This document shows, piece by piece, positions 55,525-63,674 of a stretch of 64,000 nucleotides of DNA. Every line of letters starts with the position of its first letter. The stretch's first letter is position 1. Source of the stretch: Niallia sp. XMNu-256 (GTDB lineage: Bacteria; Bacillota; Bacilli; Bacillales; Cytobacillaceae); assembly GCF_036670015.1 (NCBI RefSeq), contig NZ_CP137636.1, positions 102,501 to 166,500 of the forward strand. The letters are read 5' to 3'. Position numbers and translations under genes: made by a program. The notes under the pieces are model-generated. The model was not told the origin of the DNA, did no database searches, and saw only the letters and a list, made by a program, of their open reading frames with translations.

Positions 55525-57966
55525 TTACTTAGAGTTCCCTTTGCCCTTGTTGTTGCCTTTGCCTTTATTCTTGTCAAGTTTGAAGTTCAACGGAATCTCC
55601 TTTTCCAGTGGAGTATCTGTCGAGGAACCTCCGACATGTACGCGGTACTTTCCGTCAGCGGTTGCCCACTCGCCGTCAGCCCAGTTCGCTAGGTTGTCCG
55701 GTTCTTTCGGAATAAAATAGGAGAACGGGTGGTTGGAGCCTGCCTGGTCAATCCTTAGAGTCACCGTCTTGTTCTCACCGGGCTTAAGGTCAATCTTCTC
55801 AAAGTTTACGAGGCGCTTAGTCGGTTGCCCCGCCTCGTTCGGCAGGGTTAGATAAACCTGTGCCGCTTCTTTGCCGGCAACGTCACCAGTGTTCGTGACG
55901 GTGAAAGTTACATCAATACCGGACAATGAGCCCTTGTTGCCGCGAACCCTCTTCACTTTGAGGCCGTCATACTTGAAGGTCGTGTACGATAGACCGTATC
56001 CGAAAGGGAAGAGAGGCTTTACATTGTTGGCCTCGTACCAGCGGTAACCCATCTGCAGACCTTCGGTGTACTGGGCGATCATCTGTTTGGAACCGTCGCC
56101 ATACGGACCTGGGCCACCAGGTTTGCCGGTGTCTTGACGAGTTCCTGGGTATTGTTTCTCGGTAGCGAAAGCGGCCTCTCGCGCGCTGGCACCAAACGTC
56201 ATAGGCAGTTTTCCGGAAGGATTGACCTTCCCGTAAAGCAGATTGGCAACAGCGTTACCATCTTCCATTCCCGGGAACCACGCCTCGAGTACGGCAGGAA
56301 CCTGATCCAACCACGGCATGAGCACTGTACCAGAGGTCTTCAGGATCACAGCAGTGTTCTTTGCGTTTGCCTTCAGGACCGCATCGATCAGCGGCTCCTG
56401 CTCCACCCAGTCCACTTTGTCTCGATGTTTGTTGAGATCGATAGCCGGGAAGCCGAGAGTCTCGCGATCCTTAGTTTCATGCGGATTGTCACCGATCATG
56501 AGTAGCACGATGTCAGACTGTGAGGCCAGTTTGGCAGCGGCTTGAGGGTCACGGCCATCGTTGTACGTCACCTTGGTGTTGTAGCCCATCTCTTTAATAA
56601 CATTTTCCAAGCCTTCCTGTGGGGTGACCGTGTAAGGGGTCACGACGTTCTCATTGGTGTCTCGAACAGAGCGCGGGGACAACTTGGCTATACCTGCGAA
56701 CCACTCGACACCAATCAGTGCGATCGACTTCGGTTTCCCATCCAGTGGCAGGAAGCCGTTTTCGTTCTTCAACAGTACGGCCCCTTCCTCGGCCATCTTT
56801 CGAGCGATAGTACCATTAGCTTTCGAATCGACGATCTCCGGCATGAACTTGTTGAAAGGCTTATCCATATGGCCAAATTCAATCATCTTGATGTACCGTG
56901 GACGAAGCAGATTGTCGATGTCGTTCTCGGTCACCTGACCAGTATCAAGAGCCTTCTGAATTTTCTCTTGGGTGTAGTACTGAGGTGCCCAGTCGAGCTC
57001 GACATTCGTGCCCGCCTTAATAGCAGAAACCGTGTCATGAATCGCGCGACGGTCACTCATGACATAACCGTTGAAGCCCCAGTTTTTACGCAAAGCGTCC
57101 TGAAGTAGTTCAGAGCTGTCACAGGCAAAAGTGCCATTTACATCCGGGAACGAGCACATCACAGAGGCTGGATTAGCATCCTTAGCGGCCATCTCGAAAG
57201 GCAGCATATACAGCTCGTTCATGGCACGTGAGGGAACCTGTACACCCATCGTCCATCGCTCAGTTTCCTGCTCGTTGCCTGCTAGGTGCTTAAGCTGGGC
57301 CTGAATCCCCTGGGCCTGGATTCCCTTGACTTGCTCGGTTGCTAGTATACCCGTGAGGTATGGGTCCTCACTGAAGTACTCATAGTTCCGGCCATTGTAC
57401 GGGTGACGCACAAGGTTCATGCCAGGTCCGAGCATCACGTGATGTGCAAAGGCCCGGGTCTCCTCGCCAAGGATCCGACCGGCCTCATTGTTTAGCTTAC
57501 GGTCGAAAGTCGCAGCCATGGCCAGAGTAGACGGTAGGCCTGTTGCCAATGGGTCATTGCCACACGATCCGCCCTTCACCCCTGTACCACCGTTGGTCAT
57601 GCGGATGGTGGGAATACCTAGTTCCTTGATCCCGCGGATCTGCCGGCCGGTGTCCTGCCACTCACATCCGGGCAAAGTACCCTGGGGCTCGAAAACTCCG
57701 TTTTGGTATTTGCTTGTTCCTCCCCTATTGATGACGACCGTCTCACCGGTGTCATTCTCATTGAAGCGCGAAATAACGATTTGCTGCATCTTCTGTTCGA
57801 TCGTCATCGCATCGAGAAGCAGCTCGGTGCGCTTCTCAGCCGAGAGCTTGGTGTTCATCCAGGGGCTGTTTCCCTGTGTTCCACCGTTCGCCGCATAAGT
57901 AGGCATTACTAACGTAGAGATGAAGATTATTGCTGTCAAAAAAATTATAGTCGTTCTTTTAATCAT
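55525..57966 (-). CDS. secreted GH3-family glycoside hydrolase (beta-glucosidase-like)
   Basis: Retaining exo-acting glycosidase family GH3. A signal peptide (about 1-25, MPTYAA cleavage region) is followed by the TIM-barrel domain: TIEQKMQQIV, GIPTIRMTNG, QLKHLAGNEQE (Lys226-His227) and GYVMSDRRAIHD with Asp305 as the predicted nucleophile. The usual Trp after SD is Arg here. Then the alpha/beta sandwich domain with MPWLDQVPAVLEAWFPGMED, a FnIII-like domain (about 690-782), and a basic tail KNKGKGNNKGKGNSK. 813 aa. AAGGGAG lies 8 nt before the ATG. Substrate unknown. The body is GC-rich while the signal-peptide codons are AT-rich; likely horizontally acquired. Confidence 0.88.
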   Translation of the reverse strand: MIKRTTIIFLTAIIFISTLVMPTYAANGGTQGNSPWMNTKLSAEKRTELLLDAMTIEQKMQQIVISRFNENDTGETVVINRGGTSKYQNGVFEPQGTLPGCEWQDTGRQIRGIKELGIPTIRMTNGGTGVKGGSCGNDPLATGLPSTLAMAATFDRKLNNEAGRILGEETRAFAHHVMLGPGMNLVRHPYNGRNYEYFSEDPYLTGILATEQVKGIQAQGIQAQLKHLAGNEQETERWTMGVQVPSRAMNELYMLPFEMAAKDANPASVMCSFPDVNGTFACDSSELLQDALRKNWGFNGYVMSDRRAIHDTVSAIKAGTNVELDWAPQYYTQEKIQKALDTGQVTENDIDNLLRPRYIKMIEFGHMDKPFNKFMPEIVDSKANGTIARKMAEEGAVLLKNENGFLPLDGKPKSIALIGVEWFAGIAKLSPRSVRDTNENVVTPYTVTPQEGLENVIKEMGYNTKVTYNDGRDPQAAAKLASQSDIVLLMIGDNPHETKDRETLGFPAIDLNKHRDKVDWVEQEPLIDAVLKANAKNTAVILKTSGTVLMPWLDQVPAVLEAWFPGMEDGNAVANLLYGKVNPSGKLPMTFGASAREAAFATEKQYPGTRQDTGKPGGPGPYGDGSKQMIAQYTEGLQMGYRWYEANNVKPLFPFGYGLSYTTFKYDGLKVKRVRGNKGSLSGIDVTFTVTNTGDVAGKEAAQVYLTLPNEAGQPTKRLVNFEKIDLKPGENKTVTLRIDQAGSNHPFSYFIPKEPDNLANWADGEWATADGKYRVHVGGSSTDTPLEKEIPLNFKLDKNKGKGNNKGKGNSK

Positions 57967-57974
57967 CTTATTAT

Positions 57975-58135
57975 CTCCCTTACTATTCTATGTAGTGTGT
58001 TAGAATTGAAAAAAATCGTTAAAAATTTTAATCTCTCCCTTACCGTCTATGTAGTCTATTAGTTTTGAAATAATTCGTTAAAATTCTCCCTTGTTATCTA
58101 TAATGTCTTTTAGTTTTGAATTAATTCGTTAAACA
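57975..58135 (-). repeat. three imperfect tandem repeats upstream of the GH3 gene
   Basis: Units begin at 57975, 58035 and 58086 (spacing 60 and 51). Each has TCCCTT...TCTAT...TTAG-TTTGAA...ATTCGTTAA on the plus strand. On the minus strand every unit ends in AAGGGAG, so the ribosome-binding region is repeated three times; only the gene-proximal copy has an ATG at proper distance. Unit 3 contains the palindrome GAATTAATTC. Confidence 0.7.
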
Positions 58136-59015
58136 TCTTCATCTAAAAAATTAATAGATCACTTGATTCTAAATATAAAAAGGTTTGAAGCATGAAGACG
58201 GTTTGAGGTCACTGAAAAACATATTCTAAAAAACTGGAATATACATTAATAAAAAAGATGAATAAAAGAAAAAACCTCAAATTGAGTATAATAGGGTTGT
58301 CGAGACCCCCCATTTTTTCCCAAATGGGGGTCTATGCTTAAAAGCTTAGAACTCTAAAAATCGCAACTATCCCAAGTCATACTAATCAGCGGTGTTTCAT
58401 AGTCCAAGAACTTTGTATAGGTAATAAGCAATGAAAGTATAAATAATTTATTAAAAGATGTCCTACATAATCTTAACTGAAAACCAATAATTACTATTTA
58501 CATTCTAAGAGACACCCATGACAGTGTGCTCATTTATAAAAAGGCATCTTATCGGTATGTGAAACGTTTAGATCAAGTGATATTGAGAAAGCATTAAGTG
58601 TTTATATTAAGTACAGACACGATCACCGGATTTGAATATCCACCACTACCAGAATAATAAATAACTTATTAACCATCATCTTTCCCCTTTATTTTTACTG
58701 AACTTACTGTGAGTATTCTACAAGCGGAAATTTTGGAAAATGGATTGCTACAACTTATTGAGACCTAATGGCCATCCATGAGCAGAAGTAGCTTACTCCT
58801 ATCATCGGAGTCTTCGCCACATCAGTTAGTCAATACCACCTAAAATGGATATCAGTTTTTTTAACACTTTGTCTTTCCAAATAAAAAAGCAGGAGCTTCA
58901 TCCGCAGAAATCTCCCGTCTTTTCTCAATTGTTCTCTCCCTTGTACAGGAAAATCACATGAATACTGAAGAATAAATTACGACAATATAAAAGGGTAGGA
59001 TGAAGGAGGGTTTTT
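58136..59015. other. non-coding stretch between GH3 and the lipoprotein pseudogene
   Basis: No convincing gene. A hairpin AGACCCCC...GGGGGTCT lies at 58303-58333. A plus-strand open stretch (58481-58597) encodes LIYKKASYRYVKRLDQV before a stop and may be the end of a lost gene, but it has no start and I cannot identify it. The DNA is AT-rich, unlike the GH3 pair. Confidence 0.5.
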
Positions 59016-59550
59016 ATGAAACGAATAGCTTTAATTTCAGTTGCATTAACAGCTTTGGTTCTTTCAGCCTGTGGTGTTAATAATGATAACTCGAATGATA
59101 CCGCAGTCCAAAGTTCCGATATAACAAAACCTACAAAAGTCAATAATTCTGATAATAATTTCACTTATGGATCTAGAGCAAATGATAATACAAACAATGA
59201 TACACAAAGGAAGAACCACATTGAGGATAAAATTGTCTCAATGAATGAAGTTGAACAGGCGAATGTTACTATAAAAAATAATAATGTTTATATAGCTGCA
59301 CAACTCAATAATAACAATAATCATCTTTCCGCGGACGTTGCACAGAGAATAGCGGATCAAGCAAAATCGATTGACCATAATATTGAAAATGTATATATCT
59401 CAGTTAATCCCGATGTCTCAATTAACCCCGATCGCTCTGATCGAATGAATGACTCTTCAAACGATATCCAGTTGACTTCCAATTGAAAGATTCTTTGAAG
59501 AAATTGAAAATGATTTGCGTCGCGTATTCCCGACACACTATAATGAATAA
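59016..59550 (+). pseudogene. frameshifted YhcN/YlaJ-family spore lipoprotein
   Basis: The frame starting at 59016 (AAGGAGGG before the ATG) encodes a lipoprotein: signal with lipobox LSAC (Cys19), an Asn-rich linker, then VNQANVTI-like VEQANVTIKNNNVYIAA and AQRIADQAKSID, typical of YhcN/YlaJ proteins. It stops at 59484-59486 (TGA), but the next frame continues PIERFFEEIENDLRRVFPTH to a TAA at 59548-59550. That is the expected C-terminus of the family. A single indel near 59465-59480 would restore about 177 aa. The 156-aa truncated form may still be made. Family role: spore or germination-associated lipoprotein, exact function unknown. Confidence 0.7.
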
Positions 59551-60019
59551 AATATGCAACTAGCGCCCAAAAGTGGAAAAATCTATTGAATGCCGGTTTC
59601 GCCAAAAAATAGAATAAAGTCATAAGCACAAAATAATTTATAGTATAATTTCAGAACAAATTGCTAAACTCGCACGTCCCAAGTGAACATAAATCACTTG
59701 GGATTCTTTTGTTTAATCCGATCTTTGGTTCTTCCTACTCTCTTTGACCTTACACATTTCCTAGTTCTTGTCGGTTGTATGTAAGAATAGAAAGCGGAGG
59801 GGTGTCCAATTACCAGAGAAGAAGTAGACGTTTTTTCGAACCTAAACCTCTTTTCTTCGAAAATTTTTTTCTGACTTCAAATAAGCTGAACTATTTTTGA
59901 CCATATTATTACCATTTAACATTATCTATTTTTTATTAAAAGGAAAAAGTCCCGATAAGTCAGGCTTTCAATAAATCATTTTATTTCGAGTTTCTTCATA
60001 TTTTAATACTAAAATAATA
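59551..60019. other. non-coding right part of the island
   Basis: No gene. Contains a terminator CCCAAGTG (59678-59685) / CACTTGGG (59695-59702) followed by ATTCTTTT, and TTTTCGAA...TTCGAAAA near 59831-59866 followed by T7. Nothing else recognisable before the right repeat. Confidence 0.5.
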
Positions 60020-60080
60020 GAACGTAAGTAATACGGTCTTAAAGGCGCTCGTCGTGCACCTCAGTTCTCAAAACGTTGAT
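60020..60080. repeat. right direct repeat (second copy of rpsI 3' end)
   Basis: Same orientation as 53219-53279 and 59/61 identical. Read in the rpsI frame, codon 4 is TAA instead of AAA and the stop is TGA. It is not part of a gene. A terminator-like hairpin follows directly, as would be expected after an rpsI gene, suggesting that this was the original downstream junction. Confidence 0.85.
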
Positions 60081-60096
60081 TACTACGTTTTCAAAG

Positions 60097-60129
60097 GCTC
60101 TCAAGCTTATTGCTTGGGTCTTTTTTTTT
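60097..60129 (+). terminator. terminator after the right repeat
   Basis: CTCAAGC and GCTTGGG pair (one G-T pair or mismatch) around a TTAT loop, followed by nine T (60121-60129). Probably the ancestral rpsI terminator. Confidence 0.7.
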
Positions 60130-60236
60130 GTGTTTTCTTTTATTTCGATAGACTAAAGACTAATATTAATGATTATTTGATAAAGTTATAAAACTTAAAA
60201 TAGTGAAAAACTATTTCATAATAAGATCGAATTGCT

Positions 60237-60242
60237 TATAAT
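60237..60242 (+). promoter_or_regulatory. -10 box directly before the RsbT-like gene
   Basis: TATAAT ends 6 nt before the ATG at 60249 and there is no Shine-Dalgarno sequence. If used, transcription would begin at or next to the start codon, giving a leaderless mRNA. The -35 region (TTTCAT at 60214) is weak. Confidence 0.4.
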
Positions 60243-60248
60243 TAATTT

Positions 60249-60647
60249 ATGTTAAAAGTAATAGTTATTAAGTCTGAAAATGATATTCGTATTGCCATTA
60301 ATTGTATTCGCCTCTTAGCTAAAGCTCTCGAGTTTTCTAAAGTGGACATGCAAAAGATTGTTGTTGCCGTGTCAGAGTTGACTCAGAATATTCTGGATCA
60401 CTCCGGAACACATGGACTCGTTAAGTTTGATTCTATTGAGAGTAGGGGGATACAAGTATTTGTTGAGGATCAGGGTAAAGGCATCAATCAACTGGAGCAA
60501 ATTTTAAATGGACAAAAGGTTATTTCAAAAAAGGGTCTTGGGCTAGGTTTGTTAGGAGCGAAAAGATTAATGGATGAATTTATTATAGAAACATCTGAGG
60601 AAGGGACGAGGATTATTGCAATTAAATGGAAAAGCAACAAGTACTGA
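60249..60647 (+). CDS. RsbT-like serine/threonine protein kinase (anti-sigma-factor type)
   Basis: 132-aa GHKL ATPase-fold protein close in layout to RsbT, the stressosome switch kinase that phosphorylates STAS proteins. N box VAVSELTQNILDHSG (about 39-53), G1 box VEDQGKGI (about 72-79), and KGLGLGLLGAKRLMDEF (about 95-111), the RsbT-type glycine loop. Intact. It overlaps the start of the adjacent kinase-STAS reading frame (ATG 60626), implying an operon. Expected target: the STAS domain encoded next to it. Confidence 0.82.
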   Translation: MLKVIVIKSENDIRIAINCIRLLAKALEFSKVDMQKIVVAVSELTQNILDHSGTHGLVKFDSIESRGIQVFVEDQGKGINQLEQILNGQKVISKKGLGLGLLGAKRLMDEFIIETSEEGTRIIAIKWKSNKY

Positions 60648-62155
60648 TGATGTTACACTTGATCGTTTAGCAGCAGTAGGACAAATTGCAGCAGGCATTG
60701 CACATGAGGTTAGAAATCCCTTAACAGCTGTGAAAGGATTCCTCCATTTGTTGAAGGAAGAAAATCCTCATGCCTATTTAGACATTGCAGTGGATGAATT
60801 GGATCATGCTTTGACAACGATGCAAAAACTTACTGAATGTGTCCAAGCCAGACCTAGATGATGAGAAATTTTCATTAATCAGTCTCACCTCTGAACTCGA
60901 ATCAATTTTATATCTGTTCCAAAACCAGGTTTACCATGTCACCGTTGAAAGGCGATTTACAGACACACAATTAAAGGTTTATGGAAAACGGAATCAGTTG
61001 AAAAAAGCTTTATTTAATCTAATTAAAAATGCTTTTGAAGCTATGCCTGAAAATGGTGTCTTAACTGTAAGACATTACAAATTAGGTGAGAAATTAATGG
61101 TTCAAATAGCGGACACAGGGGTGGGAATCCCAAAAAAAAAACTAAGTTTATTAGGAACTCCATTTTTTACTTCAAAAGAGTCTGGTACGGGTATGGGATA
61201 AACGCAAGTATTTTCAACCATTTATGAACATGATGGCAAATTGAATGTCGATAGTGAAGTGGGCAAAGGTACATGTTTTTCAATAGAGTTTCCAATACAA
61301 GAAATAAGGGAATTAGGAGTGGAAAAGTTGAATTTAGTCTTTAAGGAAAATCAAACATTTATTGAGTTTTACGAGACCAACAAGGAATCCTTTATGAACC
61401 GTTTAATGGAAAATGGCAGAAACTTATTTGATAGCATTGCTGGGATTGATAATTCAATTGATGAGGAATACATCTTACGCTCTGCAGAAACAATTGTAGA
61501 TCTATTGAATAGGGAAGATGAATTTGGCCTTGTTCTTCATGCTAAAGATCACGGGAGAAAGTGGGCTGAATTAGAATTTGAACTTATTTTAAAATTAGAC
61601 TGGATTCAAACTCTTAGAAAGACATATTGGGATTACCTATATAATTACTATGATCATATTGAAATTTCCAAAAAAGAAATTTTTGAAATGGAAAGACAGG
61701 TTAATTTTACACTGGACTCTTATATTAAACATTTTTCGGCCAGTTTTTCAGAGTACACTAGTTACCTCATCTCAGCGCAAAATGAATTAATTGATGACTT
61801 AAATGTCCCGGTCATTCCCTTATCAAATGAAATTGCCATTTTACCAATCATTGGAATGGTTGATACAAGACGGGCAAAAAATATTCAATTTAAAGTTTTG
61901 GAAGAAATTTATAAACAAAATATAAAATACATCATATTAGATCTGTCGGGTGTTTCTTATATGGATACGGCTGTACTTAGTCATTTGTTTAATATCGTTA
62001 ATGGAATCCGTATCCAAGGTTGTAAGACGATATTAACAGGCGTTCGACCTGAAATAACCAATACAATTGTTGAGCTTGGAATCGATTTAAATGGAAAAGT
62101 CGAAACAAAGGGAACGCTGCAACAGGCTTTAAATGATTTAAACGTACTTAGTTAA
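60626..62155 (+). pseudogene. broken histidine kinase-STAS (RsbR-like) fusion
   Basis: The pieces read in order: HisKA with GIAHEVRNPLTAVKG (60616-60861, frame 1), HATPase_c with NLIKNAFEAMPENG and DTGVGIPKKK (60839-61201, frame 2), then after one TAA (61199-61201) the G2 box end TQVFSTIYEHDGKL, a helical RsbR-like region, and a STAS domain with IILDLSGVSYMDTAV and TGVRPEITNTIVELGI. The ATG at 60626 is in frame 2, so the HisKA part is out of frame by two opposite indels (about 60640-60650 and 60838). The stop at 61199 replaces what should be Leu (TTA to TAA). The 304-residue part from 61241 is still open and might be made as an RsbR-like protein. An intact gene would encode about 510 aa. Confidence 0.75.
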
Positions 62156-62174
62156 AATGAATGCTATGGAGCTA

Positions 62175-62208
62175 AGACCCAGTCGCGAGGAACGGGGTCT
62201 ATTTTTTT
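62175..62208 (+). terminator. terminator after the kinase-STAS gene
   Basis: AGACCC (62175-62180) and GGGTCT (62195-62200) pair, followed by A and seven T. Confidence 0.88.
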
Positions 62209-62307
62209 GCAAACTGCCCCTCAGAAATTGGTAACAGAAGGCAAAGGTTTCAATGTATGACTTTTACTGAGAGTAAAAAACTATCTCGTAAAGAGGTGAA
62301 GATTGAA

Positions 62308-62751
62308 GTGAATGTCATTACGACCTTTATAGAAAAAAAACGCGAGAAACAGATGAAATATGAAAAGTCGGTTCTCCGTGAAATATCTGTTAAGACGTTA
62401 AAAGAAAGAGTTCAACATTATTTTGGAGCTTCTCGTTTTACCCAAAGCATGATTATGCACAGTGGAATTGAAGAAGCCTGTTATGATGTTGCCATCGAGG
62501 CCTTTTTATTAGGAGCGAATATGAGCCGCTTCGGTTATTATGGTGAAGAAGCTACAGATGTTAAATTACGTTGTCAACACGAGGAAAAACATCTTATCGA
62601 TACCCTTTACAATTTTTTATTGTATTGGGGAGGTAGTCAAGAAGGTGTTTTGAGTGAATCTTTAAATTACCAGTGTGAGCAGTATGTTAACAGCTGGTGG
62701 CTGGATGGCTTTCACAAAGGTGAAAGAAGAATTAAGCTAAAGCTACATTAA
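62308..62751 (+). CDS. ybaK: YbaK family protein (DUF2521)
   Basis: Function unknown. Conserved in Bacilli next to cwlD. Contains LKERVQHYFGASRFTQSMIM and EEACYDVAIEAFLLGANMSR blocks and a C-terminal NSWWLDGFHKGERRIKLKLH. No signal peptide or membrane segment. The GTG at 62308, 9 nt after AGAGGTG, gives 147 aa as in B. subtilis; an upstream ATG at 62257 lacks a ribosome site. Confidence 0.85.
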   Translation: MNVITTFIEKKREKQMKYEKSVLREISVKTLKERVQHYFGASRFTQSMIMHSGIEEACYDVAIEAFLLGANMSRFGYYGEEATDVKLRCQHEEKHLIDTLYNFLLYWGGSQEGVLSESLNYQCEQYVNSWWLDGFHKGERRIKLKLH

Positions 62752-62831
62752 ATTCCATCTATGAGTTCTATCACTTCTCCTTGTCCCATATATTGTATTG
62801 CAAGGACAAGCGGAGGGATTGATGGATAGAC

Positions 62832-63551
62832 ATGGGAAAAAAGTGGAAAGCCAGTATCTTTACGATCGGACTTATTGTCCTGTTTTTTATTTTACAATAT
62901 GATTTCTTGGAAGACGATACATGGAAAGATTGGAATTTACCGTTATCGGGTAAAATTATTTTAATCGATCCAGGACATGGCGGACCTGATGGTGGTGCTG
63001 GGGATAAGGATGCCTTAGAGAAGGATATTGCATTGCATGTTTCACATAAGCTAAGGGAATATTTACAGGAGCAAGGTGCCCTTGTAATTATGACAAGAGA
63101 AGACGACACCGATTTAGCAGATGCAGATACGAAAGGATACAGTCGAAGGAAAGTACAGGATTTAAAAAAGCGACTGGATCTGATTAACAATCAAGATATC
63201 GACTTTTTTGTTAGTGTTCACTTGAACTCTATCCCTTCAGCTAAATGGAGTGGAGCGCAAACCTTTTATGCCCCACAATATGATGAAAATGAAAGAGCAG
63301 CAAAGTTTATCCAAGACGAGTTAATTAAAAATCTAGAAAATACGAACCGCAGGGCCAAACCCATTAATCATGTTTATATTTTAGATAATGCTAAAAAGCC
63401 AGGTGTTCTAGTAGAAGTTGGATTTTTATCAAATCCAACAGAAAAAGCGAACTTAAAAAAGGATCCATATCAAGAGAAAATCGCAGTCTCTATTTATAAT
63501 GGCATTATGCGCTATTATTCAAATGAAAAGGAATTAACTATACCTGATTAA
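62832..63551 (+). CDS. cwlD: CwlD, N-acetylmuramoyl-L-alanine amidase of the spore cortex
   Basis: Amidase_3 enzyme that, with PdaA, makes muramic-delta-lactam in spore cortex peptidoglycan, required for germination. One N-terminal membrane segment (about 8-24) places it outside the membrane. Zinc-site motifs: IDPGHGGPDGGAG (about 45-57, His), then DFFVSVHLNS (His) and VEVGFLSNPTE (catalytic Glu). 239 aa, normal. It implies a spore former. Confidence 0.95.
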   Translation: MGKKWKASIFTIGLIVLFFILQYDFLEDDTWKDWNLPLSGKIILIDPGHGGPDGGAGDKDALEKDIALHVSHKLREYLQEQGALVIMTREDDTDLADADTKGYSRRKVQDLKKRLDLINNQDIDFFVSVHLNSIPSAKWSGAQTFYAPQYDENERAAKFIQDELIKNLENTNRRAKPINHVYILDNAKKPGVLVEVGFLSNPTEKANLKKDPYQEKIAVSIYNGIMRYYSNEKELTIPD

Positions 63552-63577
63552 GGCGACCGTCCTTTCTCAGGTATTTT
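63541..63577 (+). terminator. terminator overlapping the cwlD end
   Basis: TACCTGA (63541-63547) and TCAGGTA (63567-63573) pair, followed by TTTTT. The left arm is inside the last cwlD codons. Confidence 0.75.
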
Positions 63578-63674
63578 TGTATTTAATCCAGACTGTGATT
63601 CAAATTATAGAGATTTGTCGCCTCTATGTTATACTGATATGGAGGAAAATTCAAACAAAGGTGGGCATGAATGT

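Larger units (their letters stand above)
53280..60019. mobile_element. candidate genomic island inserted at the rpsI 3' end
   Basis: About 6.7 kb between the two 61-bp repeats. It contains a GC-rich minus-strand pair (GH3 enzyme and beta-helix lipoprotein), a frameshifted YhcN-like lipoprotein gene, and over 2 kb of AT-rich DNA without genes. One line of the cargo (56041-56100) has 35 G/C of 60, while 58081-58140 has 15 of 60. Ribosomal-protein gene 3' ends, including rpsI, are known insertion points of integrative elements in Firmicutes. No integrase, excisionase or relaxase is visible, so the element would be non-autonomous or decayed. Its limits are inferred from the repeats alone. Confidence 0.65.

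Noticed and set aside
56542-57108. 188-codon plus-strand frame opposite the GH3 gene
   Set aside because: Antisense frames are common in GC-rich genes; the minus strand has clear GH3 motifs. Same for 54973-55446 and 57488-57898.
58303-58333. C-rich/G-rich hairpin as the end of an insertion sequence
   Set aside because: No transposase or matching second end found nearby; only a simple hairpin.
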